Shown here piece after piece: positions 49,213 to 60,458 of a stretch of DNA of 64,000 bases (the first letter of the stretch is position 1; every line of letters starts with the position of its first letter). This stretch comes from Rotaria sordida (taxonomy: Eukaryota; Rotifera; Eurotatoria; Philodinida; Philodinidae). A model generated the notes under the pieces. The model was not told the DNA's origin. It saw nothing but the letters and a program-made list of their open reading frames with translations, and did no database searches. Made by a program: the position numbers and the translations under genes. The stretch covers positions 238,091-302,090 of the forward strand of contig CAJNOL010000024.1 in the NCBI GenBank assembly GCA_905250125.1, read 5' to 3'.

Positions 49213-51079
49213 TGTTAATATAAAATATTCCAGTAAAAAAGATTTTTTTTGTATAATAATTATGATGCTTTTCAAGGGTATTTATTTAGTTGCTTTTTTG
49301 TTATTGTCGTATTACATGATCGTTATGCAATAACAACATCTTGCTATGAATAAGAGAATGATTCTTTTTTCTGTTTAAAACTCATTCTATTGGTTATTTA
49401 TTTCTGTAAAAAAATAAAAGTTTAATACTAGTTGAAGATGTCACGACGAACAGAAAATATAATGACCATTTGTAATAAATATTTATAGTTAAATTTTTGG
49501 AATTCACAAGTAGGTTTAATATGTATGAAGCCTCACTACAAAAAAGAACATAATAAATCGTGTGTATTTATCAGTAGATTGTATGTGAGTTAGAGCCGGT
49601 CGAGCTGGTCCCAGACCTAGATTCGCTTCGGGTCTAAAAATGATGGGCTCGGTGGGCTCCAGTAATCTGAGAAATGTGTAGGGTGCGCTAGTCATCGCAA
49701 TCAAAAAGCCGGAAAAAAGTATATTGTATCTTCTGGATAGTGTCCTGCATGGGTGCGACTTTTTGCAATGGAACCCAAGCCGAGGCTAATAGACATCCGA
49801 TAGATACTTCGCTAGCTACAGTATGGCTTTTAAAATTTTATTTTATATGAAAAAGTATACTATTTAGTTTCTTGCATAAACAGCAACAAAAAAGAGATAA
49901 TCTCAAGTCTCACGAAAAAATCAAGTGATTCAAAATTCACTTGGCATCTTTCTGCTTGTAAAATCCGACCAATTTCACTAAGTATACATTTGCTTGTTGC
50001 TGATGACGCTGTGTTGGTGCCAAACGTCATAATTGTGGATACACATACATGAACACTTTTTCCATGACGATAATACGTGTTTACCATTTTCATAATTCAT
50101 TTTCTTCTTCATGTATTCAGTTATTTCGTCATATGGTTCTTCATCATTTGTAGATGAATTTTCACTAAAAAAACGAATTCTCGTAATAAAACAATATCGT
50201 TTTCCACTACTGTAACTTGTTCTCAAGTACAATAAATTTCTCAATCGTAGTCGAATCGATTTTAACTCCTATGTTTTTACAGAAATTAGCAGTTTGAAAA
50301 GGTAAAAATATTTAAAAACGTCGAGATCTCATTAATTACCGAGTTGGCCTCAAAAATTTTGGACCCATGAACTCTAATGTGGGTGAAGAGAAGACTTACA
50401 TCCCCTTCATTCCACAGAAATGTATAGTTATTTGGCCATTGCAGACAATGATAAATGTCAACTTGAATTTGAGCCGTAAGGCTTCATATGATAATCTGCC
50501 GCATTCTGTTCCACCGAAAGGTTTGTGTAGAAGTTGTTTTCCAATTCATACTGGATTCGGATGCAAGCATCACAGTCATTAAGAAACTATTCAACAGGTA
50601 CTGTTGTCATCAAAATGATACGAAAACGACGAGATTAGATTGGAGATTCACTTGTCTTAGAATCGGCAAAAATCTTGAACGTTTAAACTATAAATGAATA
50701 CTTTAAGCGCTAAAGAATCAGAGAATCTTATTTCGAAAACCGGAAACTTTTTCATCATATATTCTATGTTTAATTTGCAAAGCCGGAAACCTTAATCTCT
50801 TTTGAAACGAATGATATATTCTGGCCGATAAAATTAAAAGTTCAATGATGAAATTGATTAATATAGGGAAATGTTGAGAATTCTCTATAATCTTTCCATT
50901 AATCTTGTCAAAATTTTCCTTGTTTCATTGAAAATCTATTCTTGGACAAAATATCATTGAGCCCTGAAGAAAAATTGTATCGGAAAATAGTTCTTCGTAC
51001 ATTTCATTGATTGTTGAATAATTGTATTTTTCTAAAAATAAGATACAAGTATCATGACAATTCGTCTTTAATATTTTGA
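49213..51079. other. Intergenic region with a dispersed repeat and one possible exon
   Basis: This stretch holds a GC-rich dispersed repeat (49588-49745) and a possible minus-strand exon near 50090-50244 that starts MRNLLYLRTSYSSGKRYCFI, resembles a mitochondrial targeting sequence and ends at a possible donor (GTAAAC). I found no convincing downstream exon; the frames at 49860-50093 break up. It could be a gene fragment. Confidence 0.4.
49588..49745. repeat. GC-rich dispersed repeat, copy 1 (partner at 62668-62785)
   Basis: Shared blocks in the same order and orientation are GAGCYSGTCG, TTGGTCCTAAACCT-like GCTGGTCCCAGACCT, GTAATCTGAG, AATG, CTAGTCA and CGGAAAAAAGTAT. It stands out in base composition from its AT-rich surroundings. 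Confidence 0.6.
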
Positions 51080-52000
51080 TTAATCATAATAGTCAGGTGT
51101 AAGCTTTAGTGTTTGTATAAGAATTGGATAATGACAAAGAAATAGATGTGCATTAGATAAGGATGCTAATTGTTTCAATCGTCGAATTGATTTAAGTGCA
51201 ACTGTATCATCAACAGATTCTCCAGGCAAGATTTCTTTCTCATAATTTTCTAGTAAATCACCAGCATCATCTGTCATAATTATACTTGTTCCACTTGGCA
51301 ATAGAACAAGAACAGATTGATGACCAAGTGTGTGGCCACGTATCGAAATCGAATTCAAACTAGATAAAATATTCGTATCACCATCGATTAAAAGCCAATC
51401 AGTTTCAGGTCGATTATCATAATCATCACGAAACCTTGCATAACTTAATTTTTCTGGTGATTGAAATGCATATTCATATTCTTGACATTGAATATAGATT
51501 TTTGCAGTTGGAAAATAGTTTAAATTTTTTGTATGATCAGTATGTGTATGAATTAATATAATATAATTGATCATTTCTGGTTCTATGCCAATGAGTGATA
51601 ATTGATATTTCAAACGATGCATCGGAAGTACGACTGAAAGTGGTGTCCAACCACGATCAACGAAATATTTTTTCGCTAATATGGAGTTATCAATATCACT
51701 ATCAACAAGTATCCAACCTTTAGTTGTATCGCGAAAATAGGCACCCATCGGTTCACTCATGATGATATTTACACCAAGATTGCGAGTTGATATTGTTTTA
51801 GATAAAATCTCAAATTCATATAATAAAGCATAGAGTCGTCGAACAGAAGTTTGCGTATTTTGAACAATAGTTGACATTTGTATCTTTAAAAAAAACATAA
51901 CACAACAGAGACAAAGCGGCGATAACACAATTGAAGTTTGATGTAAAATCAATCGATTTAACTTTTCCACAGGAATTTCTTCTATCGTAGAGAAATACAT
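51080..52000 (-). CDS. N-acyl homoserine lactonase-like MBL-fold hydrolase
   Basis: This is a metallo-beta-lactamase-fold hydrolase of the AiiA/N-acyl homoserine lactonase family, which in bacteria opens the lactone ring of quorum-sensing signals. It is a single uninterrupted frame of 306 codons, unlike every other gene here. The dinuclear metal site looks complete: HTHTDH at 151-156, His227 in GHTLGHQS, Asp245 in MTDDAGD and His290 in LFLCHYP. The family helix SIKRLK is seen as SIRRLKQLA. The tyrosine that follows the bridging Asp in AiiA (DASY) is replaced (DAGD), so the substrate may differ. Met42 (MSTIVQNTQT, position 51877) may be the true start; the 41 residues before it include a hydrophobic stretch (SIVLSPLCLCCVMFFL) that could be a membrane anchor. 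Lack of introns and family distribution suggest horizontal transfer from bacteria or fungi; this is inference. Confidence 0.85.
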   Translation of the reverse strand: MYFSTIEEIPVEKLNRLILHQTSIVLSPLCLCCVMFFLKIQMSTIVQNTQTSVRRLYALLYEFEILSKTISTRNLGVNIIMSEPMGAYFRDTTKGWILVDSDIDNSILAKKYFVDRGWTPLSVVLPMHRLKYQLSLIGIEPEMINYIILIHTHTDHTKNLNYFPTAKIYIQCQEYEYAFQSPEKLSYARFRDDYDNRPETDWLLIDGDTNILSSLNSISIRGHTLGHQSVLVLLPSGTSIIMTDDAGDLLENYEKEILPGESVDDTVALKSIRRLKQLASLSNAHLFLCHYPILIQTLKLTPDYYD

Positions 52001-52646
52001 AAAGAAAGTCTATTTCTTACTCTATATTTTCATTGCCTCTCTCTCCTTGTTTCTTTCCCATCTGTACATATTTGACTGACACATTTAGTATCTGTGACTA
52101 GTTTGACTTTTATGAGGCAGTTACAGAAACACATCCTTTTCGAACTAATATATGGTTGAAGCAGCTAGTGTGCACGGCAATAAATGGTGATTGTGTTCCA
52201 GGCTTGATTCTTCTACTAACTGAATATAGTTTATTGATAAAAAAATTTTTTAGCGGCTCAGAACTGCAAAGATCAAATCCTCAAATAAAGCTTTTCTTCA
52301 TTCATTGTCATAAATTCTAAACACAGTTATTAGGATATTCACCTAATGAATTCATGATACCGAATATCGCTAATGACTTTGCGTGAATTCGGTGTAACGG
52401 AATGAATACCCATGTATTCTCAGAGTTCAGGATATTGAGATACGAGTGTGGAGGTAGGTTTTATCTTGACCTCTGAAAACGCACACTCAACCCTTGAATC
52501 TTATAATGATAAAATAAAGTTTTTTTTGTTTCTCATGAAAATATTATTGTTTTTCATGGCTAGTTTTATTCTGGTTCTTTTTTCTATTGCACAACATATA
52601 TACGCCTGATTAAACAAAAAAAATAAAATAAAATCTGTTTATTTTA
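52001..52646. other. Intergenic region, nothing recognised
   Basis: A short AT-rich gap between the stop codon of the ABC transporter gene and the 5' end of the lactonase-like gene, so it should hold the lactonase promoter. No repeat or RNA is seen. Confidence 0.5.
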
Positions 52647-55600
52647 TTAACTATCTATATCCATTTTTTGTCGTCGAACAAGTTCTCGATAAATTCCATT
52701 ATCATTTTCCATTAATTCTTCATGTGTACCTTGTTCAGTTAAATTACCTTTATGTATAACAAATATTTTATCACATCGTTCTATTGTACTTAATCGATGT
52801 GCTGATATAAGAACAGTTCTTTGTTCTTGTTTGTCTTTGTTATAAAATAATGCATCTTGAATCTATTTAGAAAAAAGAAATCTATATATATTAAAGAGAA
52901 TGATCAATTTATTTGAAAATTTTACCAAACGTTCATTAACAGGATCTAAAGCTGATGTTGCTTCATCTAATAGAAGTATTGTTGGTTTTCGAATAATAGC
53001 TCGAGCAATAGATATTCGTTGTTTTTGACCACCTTATTTAATTGGACAAAAAAAAAAAAATCTTAAAAACAAAAATTATTTATAAATAAATTCTTACCAG
53101 ATAAATGACCACCACGTTGACCGCATTTAGTATTATATCCATTAACAAGATCAGTAACAAATCCATGTGCATTTGCTTCTTGAGCTGCATAAATTACTGT
53201 TGCATCATCTTTATTATTATTTTCATCATCATTTATTGCATATGTTATATTTTCTTTAATACTTCGATTAAATAAAATAGGTTCTTGTCCAACCATAGCT
53301 ATTTTTCTATGAAGATATTTATGATCATAATCATGAATTTCTCGACCATCAATTAATATTGTACCACTACTTGGATCATAAAAACGTTCAAGTAAATTAA
53401 TACATGAAGATTTTCCTAATGAAAAAACAACAAAATTCAATACAAATAATTATTTGTTTTTTATTTTATTTTACCAGAACCAGATGGTCCAACAAAAGCA
53501 CATGTTTGACCTGGTTCAATTTTAAATGTTATACTCTATAAAACGAATTGAATTAATAAGTTAAAATAAAATCAATCAATATCTACATGAAGAGCAATTT
53601 CATCTGGTCTTGCTGGATAAACAAGTGCTACATTATTAAATTCAATTTCACCTCGAAATTCATTTGGTTGTAGTGTACCATTTGGTCGTTGCATTGGTTT
53701 ACGATCAAGATAATCAAATACAGATTGACTGGCACCAGCTGCTGTCATAAGTGCTGTATATATTTGAGATATATCCTTTAATGTAAATAAATCATTTTCT
53801 TCAAAAATCAAATATATATTTATTTACACTTAAAATTGCTCCAAGTGTTAATTGATATATAACAAATGCTAATAAATCTGGTCCAGCAACTCGATTGTCA
53901 CGTACAAGTTCGGCACCATAATAAAGCATAACAACACTCATACCGAGTTGCGCTAACTATTAAATAAAACAAAGATGATTAATAACTTGTATTTAATTGT
54001 TCAACATGCTTTTTTTGTTACACAGTCACAAGGAAACAGCTCAAGAGGTTCTTTCTTCAGTAAGAAATTAGTTTTAGTATATTAAATAGTTTGAAAAGTT
54101 CAATATTTAATTTATTTTCGTTCAGTTTTGTTTTGTTAGTTTATATCAGTAAAACTAGTATAATTACAATTAACACAAGTTAATTGCATTAGTAATGCTT
54201 TTTATGGTCTGTCCATATCTTTCATCGCTGTTGCCATCTTTAAACAAAATTAGATATATTATTGTTAATTGATGATTCAATGAACTAGGATTGTTGATAG
54301 TTTTTAGGGATGGAAACGATTAAAAATTTGGCAAAGTGCTTTCATTCTCGAAGTAGTGACCGACGAATGAAGTCTACTGTGATCCCACTTCTCTCATAAC
54401 AGACGACCTGTCATCAACCTTTCCTTCTATTGGAACCTGTCTCAATCCTATTCATTTCGAAATGACATTGCCTGATTATTTTTACTTCATATTCTGCCAG
54501 AAAAAGGCAAATGGTGTTTCAAAACCCTGTTTCTGTCCAAGGTTACCATGAAGCTGTAAAAAATGAACAGAAAGTTGAACAATTTGTGGGAGAGTAGAAG
54601 AAAAATTATCGTAATCGAGGATCCTAGACCTAACAGATCAATACTAACCTATGTCTTTTATTTTCCATACAACAACTATCTATATCTGAACGAACTATGG
54701 AAAAAAAAACAACGACACTTAGAAGAAAGCATGATGAAAAGAAAAAATACTTGAACTATATCAATACTGATGGTATCATCATCTTAGTACTATTTATTTA
54801 ATGAATAAATGAATTTTTAAATTAACAAGCTGAATTAATTACTAACACTTTAATTTTAACATTTAACAAATTATTAATTTATTAAGCAAATATAATAATT
54901 ACCGAGCACTAAATTTTTGGGCAACACAACAGTAGACCTCCTGAAATTTGAGCTTCAATGGATTATGAACATGAAAAATTATCATATAAAAAACATTTAT
55001 TTAAAAAAAAAGAGCTAAAAATTAATAGTCGAAACTCCATATGAACGTCGGGAGGTCAACTGTTAGTGTACTACTAATAATGAAAATGCTTCCAAACAAT
55101 AGCAAACAAAGAAACTATCTGCTTTTAATAAACTAATAGATTTCATGATAATAATAGAAAAACAAAATATTCTGTCTTAATTCGTTCATACTTACTTCAA
55201 CAAACCATTTTTGTCCAGCTGATAATGCAGCTTGTATAAGTGATGCTTTATATGCTTGTTGAAGAATATCAGCAAATCGTTTTAATTCACCATCTTCATT
55301 TCCAAAACTTCTAACTGTTCGTATTGTTTGAATTGTTTCCTCAGCTATTTCGGATGCATCAGCTGATAGATCTTGAACTTTTTCTGATATACGTCGATGT
55401 GCATTACCACTTATTTTAGCAACAATTAATATAAGTGGTGCACCAATAAGACAAGCAATTGTTAAATGTAAACTCAATTTAATCATCATTATAAATGTAC
55501 CAACTATAAAAATACGAATAATTAAAAATCCGAAAAAAAAGTAATGTTTCATTAAAAAATAAAACTATAGTCAGAGATATAAATTTTATGCATTAGGACA

Positions 55601-56622
55601 AACAAGTTTTTTGTTTTTTTTGCTAAACTTACCAAATTTAACAAATGCGCCGATACATTGAGCAGTATTATTAGCTACAGTTGAACTCATTATTTGTGTA
55701 TCATGATTAAGACGTGAAAGTAGTTTACCACTTTCATGTGTATCAAAAAAACCAATTTCTTGTCGTAAATATGATTGAAATAATTTTATTCGAAGACGAA
55801 TATTAAGACGTGATACACATATTGCAAATATTCCAATACGAAATCCACCAAGAAATCCTCTGAAAAAAAAACAATTTTTTTTTAACGTTTTTTTTTATTT
55901 AATTATTCATACCCAGCAAAATTAACAATAACAAACATAATTAAATTATGTTTAAATTGTTTCCATGTATCTTTAAACGCAACACTCGATAAAAGTCTAC
56001 CGGTATATAATGGTACAAAAATTTCAGCTAAAAATAATCAAGAAAAATACGATTCTTGAGAAATTAAATAAGATAGTACTTGCATATAGCAGCTCCTAAT
56101 AAAACTATTGTTCCTAATGTAATCAATGGCCAATCTGGTCGACTATATCGAAATAAACGTTTGAGTACACGACGTTGTTTAGGTTTAAATTGTAGATCTA
56201 TACAGTAGAGAAAACAAAATGTTAAATTTTCATCGAGAAACAAAAAGAAACGCTAATTGAAATTACCGTTTTCTTGTTTTTTAAAACAATTCATGATAAT
56301 TGAGAGAAATGAAAGAAATGTAAATTATACGGAAAAAAAGACTAAAGGATTATTATCTATATATTTTCTTGTTTCTGTCATTTTTACATAAGAATAGAGA
56401 ACACGATCGTATTCCATTCGTTCTCACAGAATACAAAAAAAATAACGTTGTGTCTACCCAAAAAAGAGGACTATATGGAAAGAAGAATGGAGGAGAATAT
56501 TTACGCATGAAATAATTCATTGATATTCTTGAATAATTATGGCCAGTTCTCATCGAATTTTAATCATTATGACTCTTACCTGAATTTGTGTCATTCATTG
56601 ATTGATAACTTGTTACAGGCAT
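52647..56622 (-). CDS. ABCB9/TAP-like ABC half-transporter
   Basis: This is an ABCB half-transporter closest to ABCB9 (TAPL), a lysosomal peptide exporter that works as a homodimer. Eleven exons (56622-56580, 56197-56084, 56027-55913, 55859-55633, 55503-55196, 53956-53828, 53775-53587, 53535-53475, 53415-53098, 53032-52926, 52862-52647) give 608 residues. The membrane domain begins [20 protein letters not shown]. The nucleotide-binding domain shows Walker A GPSGSGKSS, Q-loop [19 protein letters not shown] and EANAHGFV as in ABCB9, signature LSGGQKQ, Walker [13 protein letters not shown] and switch SAHRLST. The extra N-terminal membrane domain (TMD0) of ABCB9 is absent. Intron 2 must use a GC donor (GCAAGT at 56083) to keep frame, and an alternative first exon exists (56267-56294). 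Intron 5 (53957-55195) is 1.24 kb. Confidence 0.93.
54922..55066. repeat. Short inverted-repeat element in ABC transporter intron
   Basis: AACAGTAGACCTCCTGA on the left faces TCGGGAGGTCAACTGTT on the right, about 145 bases end to end, with an AT-rich middle. It is a probable MITE within the 1.24-kb intron 5. Confidence 0.5.
56267..56294 (-). CDS. Alternative first coding exon of the ABC transporter gene
   Basis: ATG at 56294 starts MNCFKKQEN and ends at a donor (GGTAATTTC) in phase 1, exactly the phase needed to join exon 2 at 56197 (giving ...[12 protein letters not shown]). The exon at 56580-56622 ([14 protein letters not shown]) ends in the same phase and would join the same acceptor. No acceptor lies just before 56294, and an in-frame stop does, so this reads as an alternative first exon from a second promoter. 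Confidence 0.5.
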
Positions 56623-57441
56623 CTTTATGTTATTTTTATTGTACAAGGTTAAAACATTAAATATTTAAAATAGACGAGAACGATATTCTTCTATTGAATT
56701 ATACCTTTACTACATGTTGTTCTTTCGTTTATCGTTTCTCTCTCTCTCTTTCTCTGATTCTTAAATACATATAGTGATGATTGATGTTCGAGAAAAAAAA
56801 TGATTCACTAAATCTTTGTAACTTAACATTTATTAATTTGATAAAAACTACAGTTAAATGATTAATATTAGATTTTTATTTTTATTTTGATTGTAAAACA
56901 AAAATCGATTCTATGTTTTTACAATTCATCATGACTGATAATTAAAGTTTGAGGTGAAAAAAACACAAAGATATAGAACATGCATTTTTTATTATCATTG
57001 TGTCAATAACTAATCAGTTGATAAATTTCATGAAAATGTTTCGAAGATATCCATATAAATTTCCTGAATTTATTATCGATTCAGATATTTAAAATAGGTA
57101 AATAATACTTTCAAGTGATTATAATGCAATCGAACAAAGAATACATTAGTGAAACCAAGACTAAAACACAGTTATAAAAATATTTGCATGGCTATACTCA
57201 TTTCCAACGTTTGATAACATTTTGCTATTGAAGAATAATCACAACTACATAGATTAGTCCGAAATACTTTTTTACCTATATGAAAGTCACTATATGAAAC
57301 TTAGAAAAAAAAACATGGCGAAAATTATTCAACATTTGCTTATAAATCAATTAATAATCATATTCACTGTAACTATGGACACATTGCATTTATTTATTAA
57401 TTAAATATATATGACCTAAGCCAAAAGAAAAAAAGAAATGA
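56623..57441. other. Intergenic region, nothing recognised
   Basis: AT-rich DNA between the ABC transporter start and the 3' end of the sphingomyelinase gene. A CT microsatellite run (TCTCTCTCTC) is near 56737. No other structure is seen. Confidence 0.5.
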
Positions 57442-60280
57442 TTAATATGAAAAATGTGCCACTCGTAAACGCAAACGCATTGCATTTTGTATTGAACTTA
57501 AAGCATTTCGTTCAACAGGTTTACCTAAACAGATAAACCAAATACATATTGCAATACCAATAATACAAATAAGATTTTTAAAAATTGTAAATATTGTATA
57601 TAAATAAGTATTTGATAATGGATTTCCATTAAATGAAAATAAAATAAAAATAAGAATAAATACACCAAATGCACAAAATATTCGTTCACGTTGTATACGT
57701 TGAATTGATTCTTCAACAATAATACAAGCTGAACGAAGTTTTTCACGTGTTTCTTCATCAGTTATTTCAACATCTTCAAGTGGTGTTATTTTTTTTTCTG
57801 GAGCTTTTTCATCAATTTCAAATAAAGCATAAATAGCTGCATGATCAGAATAATAAAGTCCATCGGGATCATTTGGAACTTTATGTAATGTTGGATAAGC
57901 TTCAAGACATTTAACATTATCTATAATTTAAAAAACAAAAAACAAAACAATTAAATGTTTGCATTAGTTTAAAAAAAATAATCATAACAAACCATTTCGT
58001 GCTCGATATAAGATATAATCAATACGTTCACCTTCACCTTGAAGTTGATATGGAACAATATATGGATTATCCAGTAAATCACATGTTAAACCACTATTAC
58101 CAAGAGTTGGATCAAATATATCCTAAGAAAAAAAAAAAATGTTTTTTTTTTACATTAAATTTATTTATCTATTTTATTTTACTTTATTAATACGGTGAAG
58201 GAATGAATCATTTAATTGAAGAATGCCTCGGATAAGTTGAAAACCTAAATCACTTGTTGTTAAATTTAAATCTCCTAAAAGTATTGTTAAATGTGTTGTA
58301 TCTGCTGACGATGTACTTTCAATAAATTGAATTAATTCATATGCTTGACATATACGATGTCCCAAATAAATATCTTTTGGTATAACATGATGATAATTAG
58401 CATGTAAATGTGTATTATATACATTTATTACATGACCATTTATTAAAATTTTACATAGACAAATTAATTTACCAGCAAAATAATCACCATGTTGAATTTT
58501 ATGTGGGAAACCTAGAAATATTATACAATTTTAGTTTTATTTTTAACTTCATCTCTTCATAATAAATGTAAATATTTAAGCATTCTGGGTGTTGAAAAAC
58601 TAGGATTTTACTTTTCTCTGGACTTCCTATCTTCGCAAATATGATAATAATTTTTATTTAGTTATATTCTTGTGGGAAACTATTTTCTCAATTCGAATCA
58701 CAATTTGTATTATTTTTAATGCTTACAGCAACAGAAAAAAATTGAAAATAATACTGTACTATTTTTCTGGTAAACGTGGTAGTTATTACATTACCCAATA
58801 ACTATCAATTACTAAGGACAGAACTAGAGGGGATGCTCGGGTGCTTAGGCACTCGCTTAAACATTTCGCGGCGGAGTTACTTTTAGTGGAAAAACAATGT
58901 TCGTATTTAATGTAAAATTAGTCCTTATTAGAGTTTGCAAAAAGCTTGCATGACCTACAGTCCTACCACACAGCGGACTTCACTCTTTTGTAACATGATT
59001 TATATTAGAAGTATTTTACTAGATGATAGGTACGGAGCTGTGGGTCCTTTCAGACCAGGACCCGACCGGGTGTTCGGATCCAACCTTTTATTTTTTGTGG
59101 ACCCGCTGCTCCCCAAATGAAAAATACAGCAACAGGATATAATTGTATGTTGAGTTTTTTTTCTAAGAGTAGAGAATAAATAGCTAAAACCGTGATCCTT
59201 TTCTTGTTCATGTACACGAAGGGTGTCAGGTATTGATCGAAAAATTCTCGACTTTGGACCGGACCTGGACTCGATCAGGTCCAGGTACGGGTTCACAAAA
59301 ACGCGCATCCGCAGCTTCCTAATGATAGGTCTTAAAATGGGGCACTACGGATAAGCTAACATTGAATTCTCTGTACTCGTAGGTCGTTGACAGAAACTAT
59401 CGTGTTGTCATACGCACTGGTGTTTCTACTGACGATCCGATCTAATAGACGATGAGTGTGTGTTGAAAGTTTTCTATTATAAACGTACGTATTTGCTTCA
59501 AAAATTTCACGATCTCAAATCTGTCTTTCATTGTAATGGACAAAACTCGTTCGATTCTATTATCCCATTGCATTTTGAGTACAATTTCATATCTTATCAC
59601 AGTAATAATGCTATCATACCATATATGAAAAAAAAACAGTCGCAAAAGGATTAAGAAAAAAAAACCCTAGACAAAAGATTGTATTCACTATATCGAACAC
59701 TTCTTTAGGAGAAATCTTGGTAATACGTCGATTATTTACTTATCTGTTTCTATCTTTTACGTTGAAAGAGTAAAGTCTAAAGTATAACAAATAAAAAATA
59801 GTTATCAGTATTTTAAATATTAAAGTGCAAAACGAAGAAGCATTGAAAATAATTTTGCGTATGAAGTATTAAATTCGTAAAAAGATTTATGGTAAATTTT
59901 TAAGAGAAAATTTTCCTTACCATTTAAAGTATATTGATGTTCATAAACACCAATAATTGGATGTTTTGAAAAGATACAACAACCTGAACCAATAAGACCA
60001 CTTAAAAAATAATAACTGTATGGATAAATAGTTTTAATTTGATTACGAATATAAAGATAATCTTTTTTACTCCATACCTATTTTAAATAATAAAAAAAAA
60101 AAGTTTATAATGTTAAATTATTTTCTATTTCTTATTTCGACTTACTTCTTGTAATCCAATAATATCATATTCTCCTTCAGGACTAATAAAATGATTTATT
60201 AATGCTTGAATACGTTTATCAATAAATTTCGCCACATAATGTACACCCCAAACATTCAATGTAAGAACACGCAATTTCAT
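57442..60280 (-). CDS. SMPD2: Neutral sphingomyelinase (SMPD2 type)
   Basis: This is a Mg2+-dependent membrane phosphodiesterase of the DNase I/EEP fold that cleaves sphingomyelin to ceramide and phosphocholine. Five exons (60280-60146, 60077-59921, 58511-58183, 58122-57993, 57920-57442) join in frame to 409 residues, close to the 423 of human SMPD2. Motifs in order: LTLNVWGVHYVAKFIDKRI (N9), IIGLQEVWSKKDYLYIRNQI (catalytic Glu45), LIGSGCCIFSKHPI, HGDYFAGKLICL, NTHLHANY, ILLGDLNLTTSDLGFQLIRG, RIDYILY and the closing YYSDHAAIYA with the catalytic Asp-His. The C-terminal region has two hydrophobic segments (CAFGVFILIFILFSF and LICIIGIAICIWFICL), matching the two membrane helices of SMPD2. Intron 2 is 1.4 kb and carries GC-rich repeat sequence (59035-59300). 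Confidence 0.95.
59035..59300. repeat. GC-rich repeat-like sequence in SMPD2 intron
   Basis: Blocks such as AGACCAGGACCCGACCGGGT near 59053 and GGACCGGACCTGGACTCGAT near 59256 face each other loosely, within an otherwise AT-rich intron. They recall the CCCGACGGG palindrome at 39977 and the repeats at 49588 and 62668. Boundaries are unclear. Confidence 0.4.
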
Positions 60281-60458
60281 CGTCGTTTTTTTGATTATTT
60301 TTTATGTGTCTAGAAATATAAAATGTTTTACCTTGAAGTCTTATCTATGTATGAAAATCAACTATGTAATATGTTCTTGTTTTTTGGTCTTTCTCTCGAG
60401 CTCGAGTTTATTCAAATAAAAGAACAATAATAAAAAAAAAGAGAAAAGGTGTTGTTTT

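Noticed and set aside
58174..58365. A separate small gene starting MGHRICQAYELIQFIEST
   Set aside because: It is an internal in-frame part of SMPD2 exon 3.
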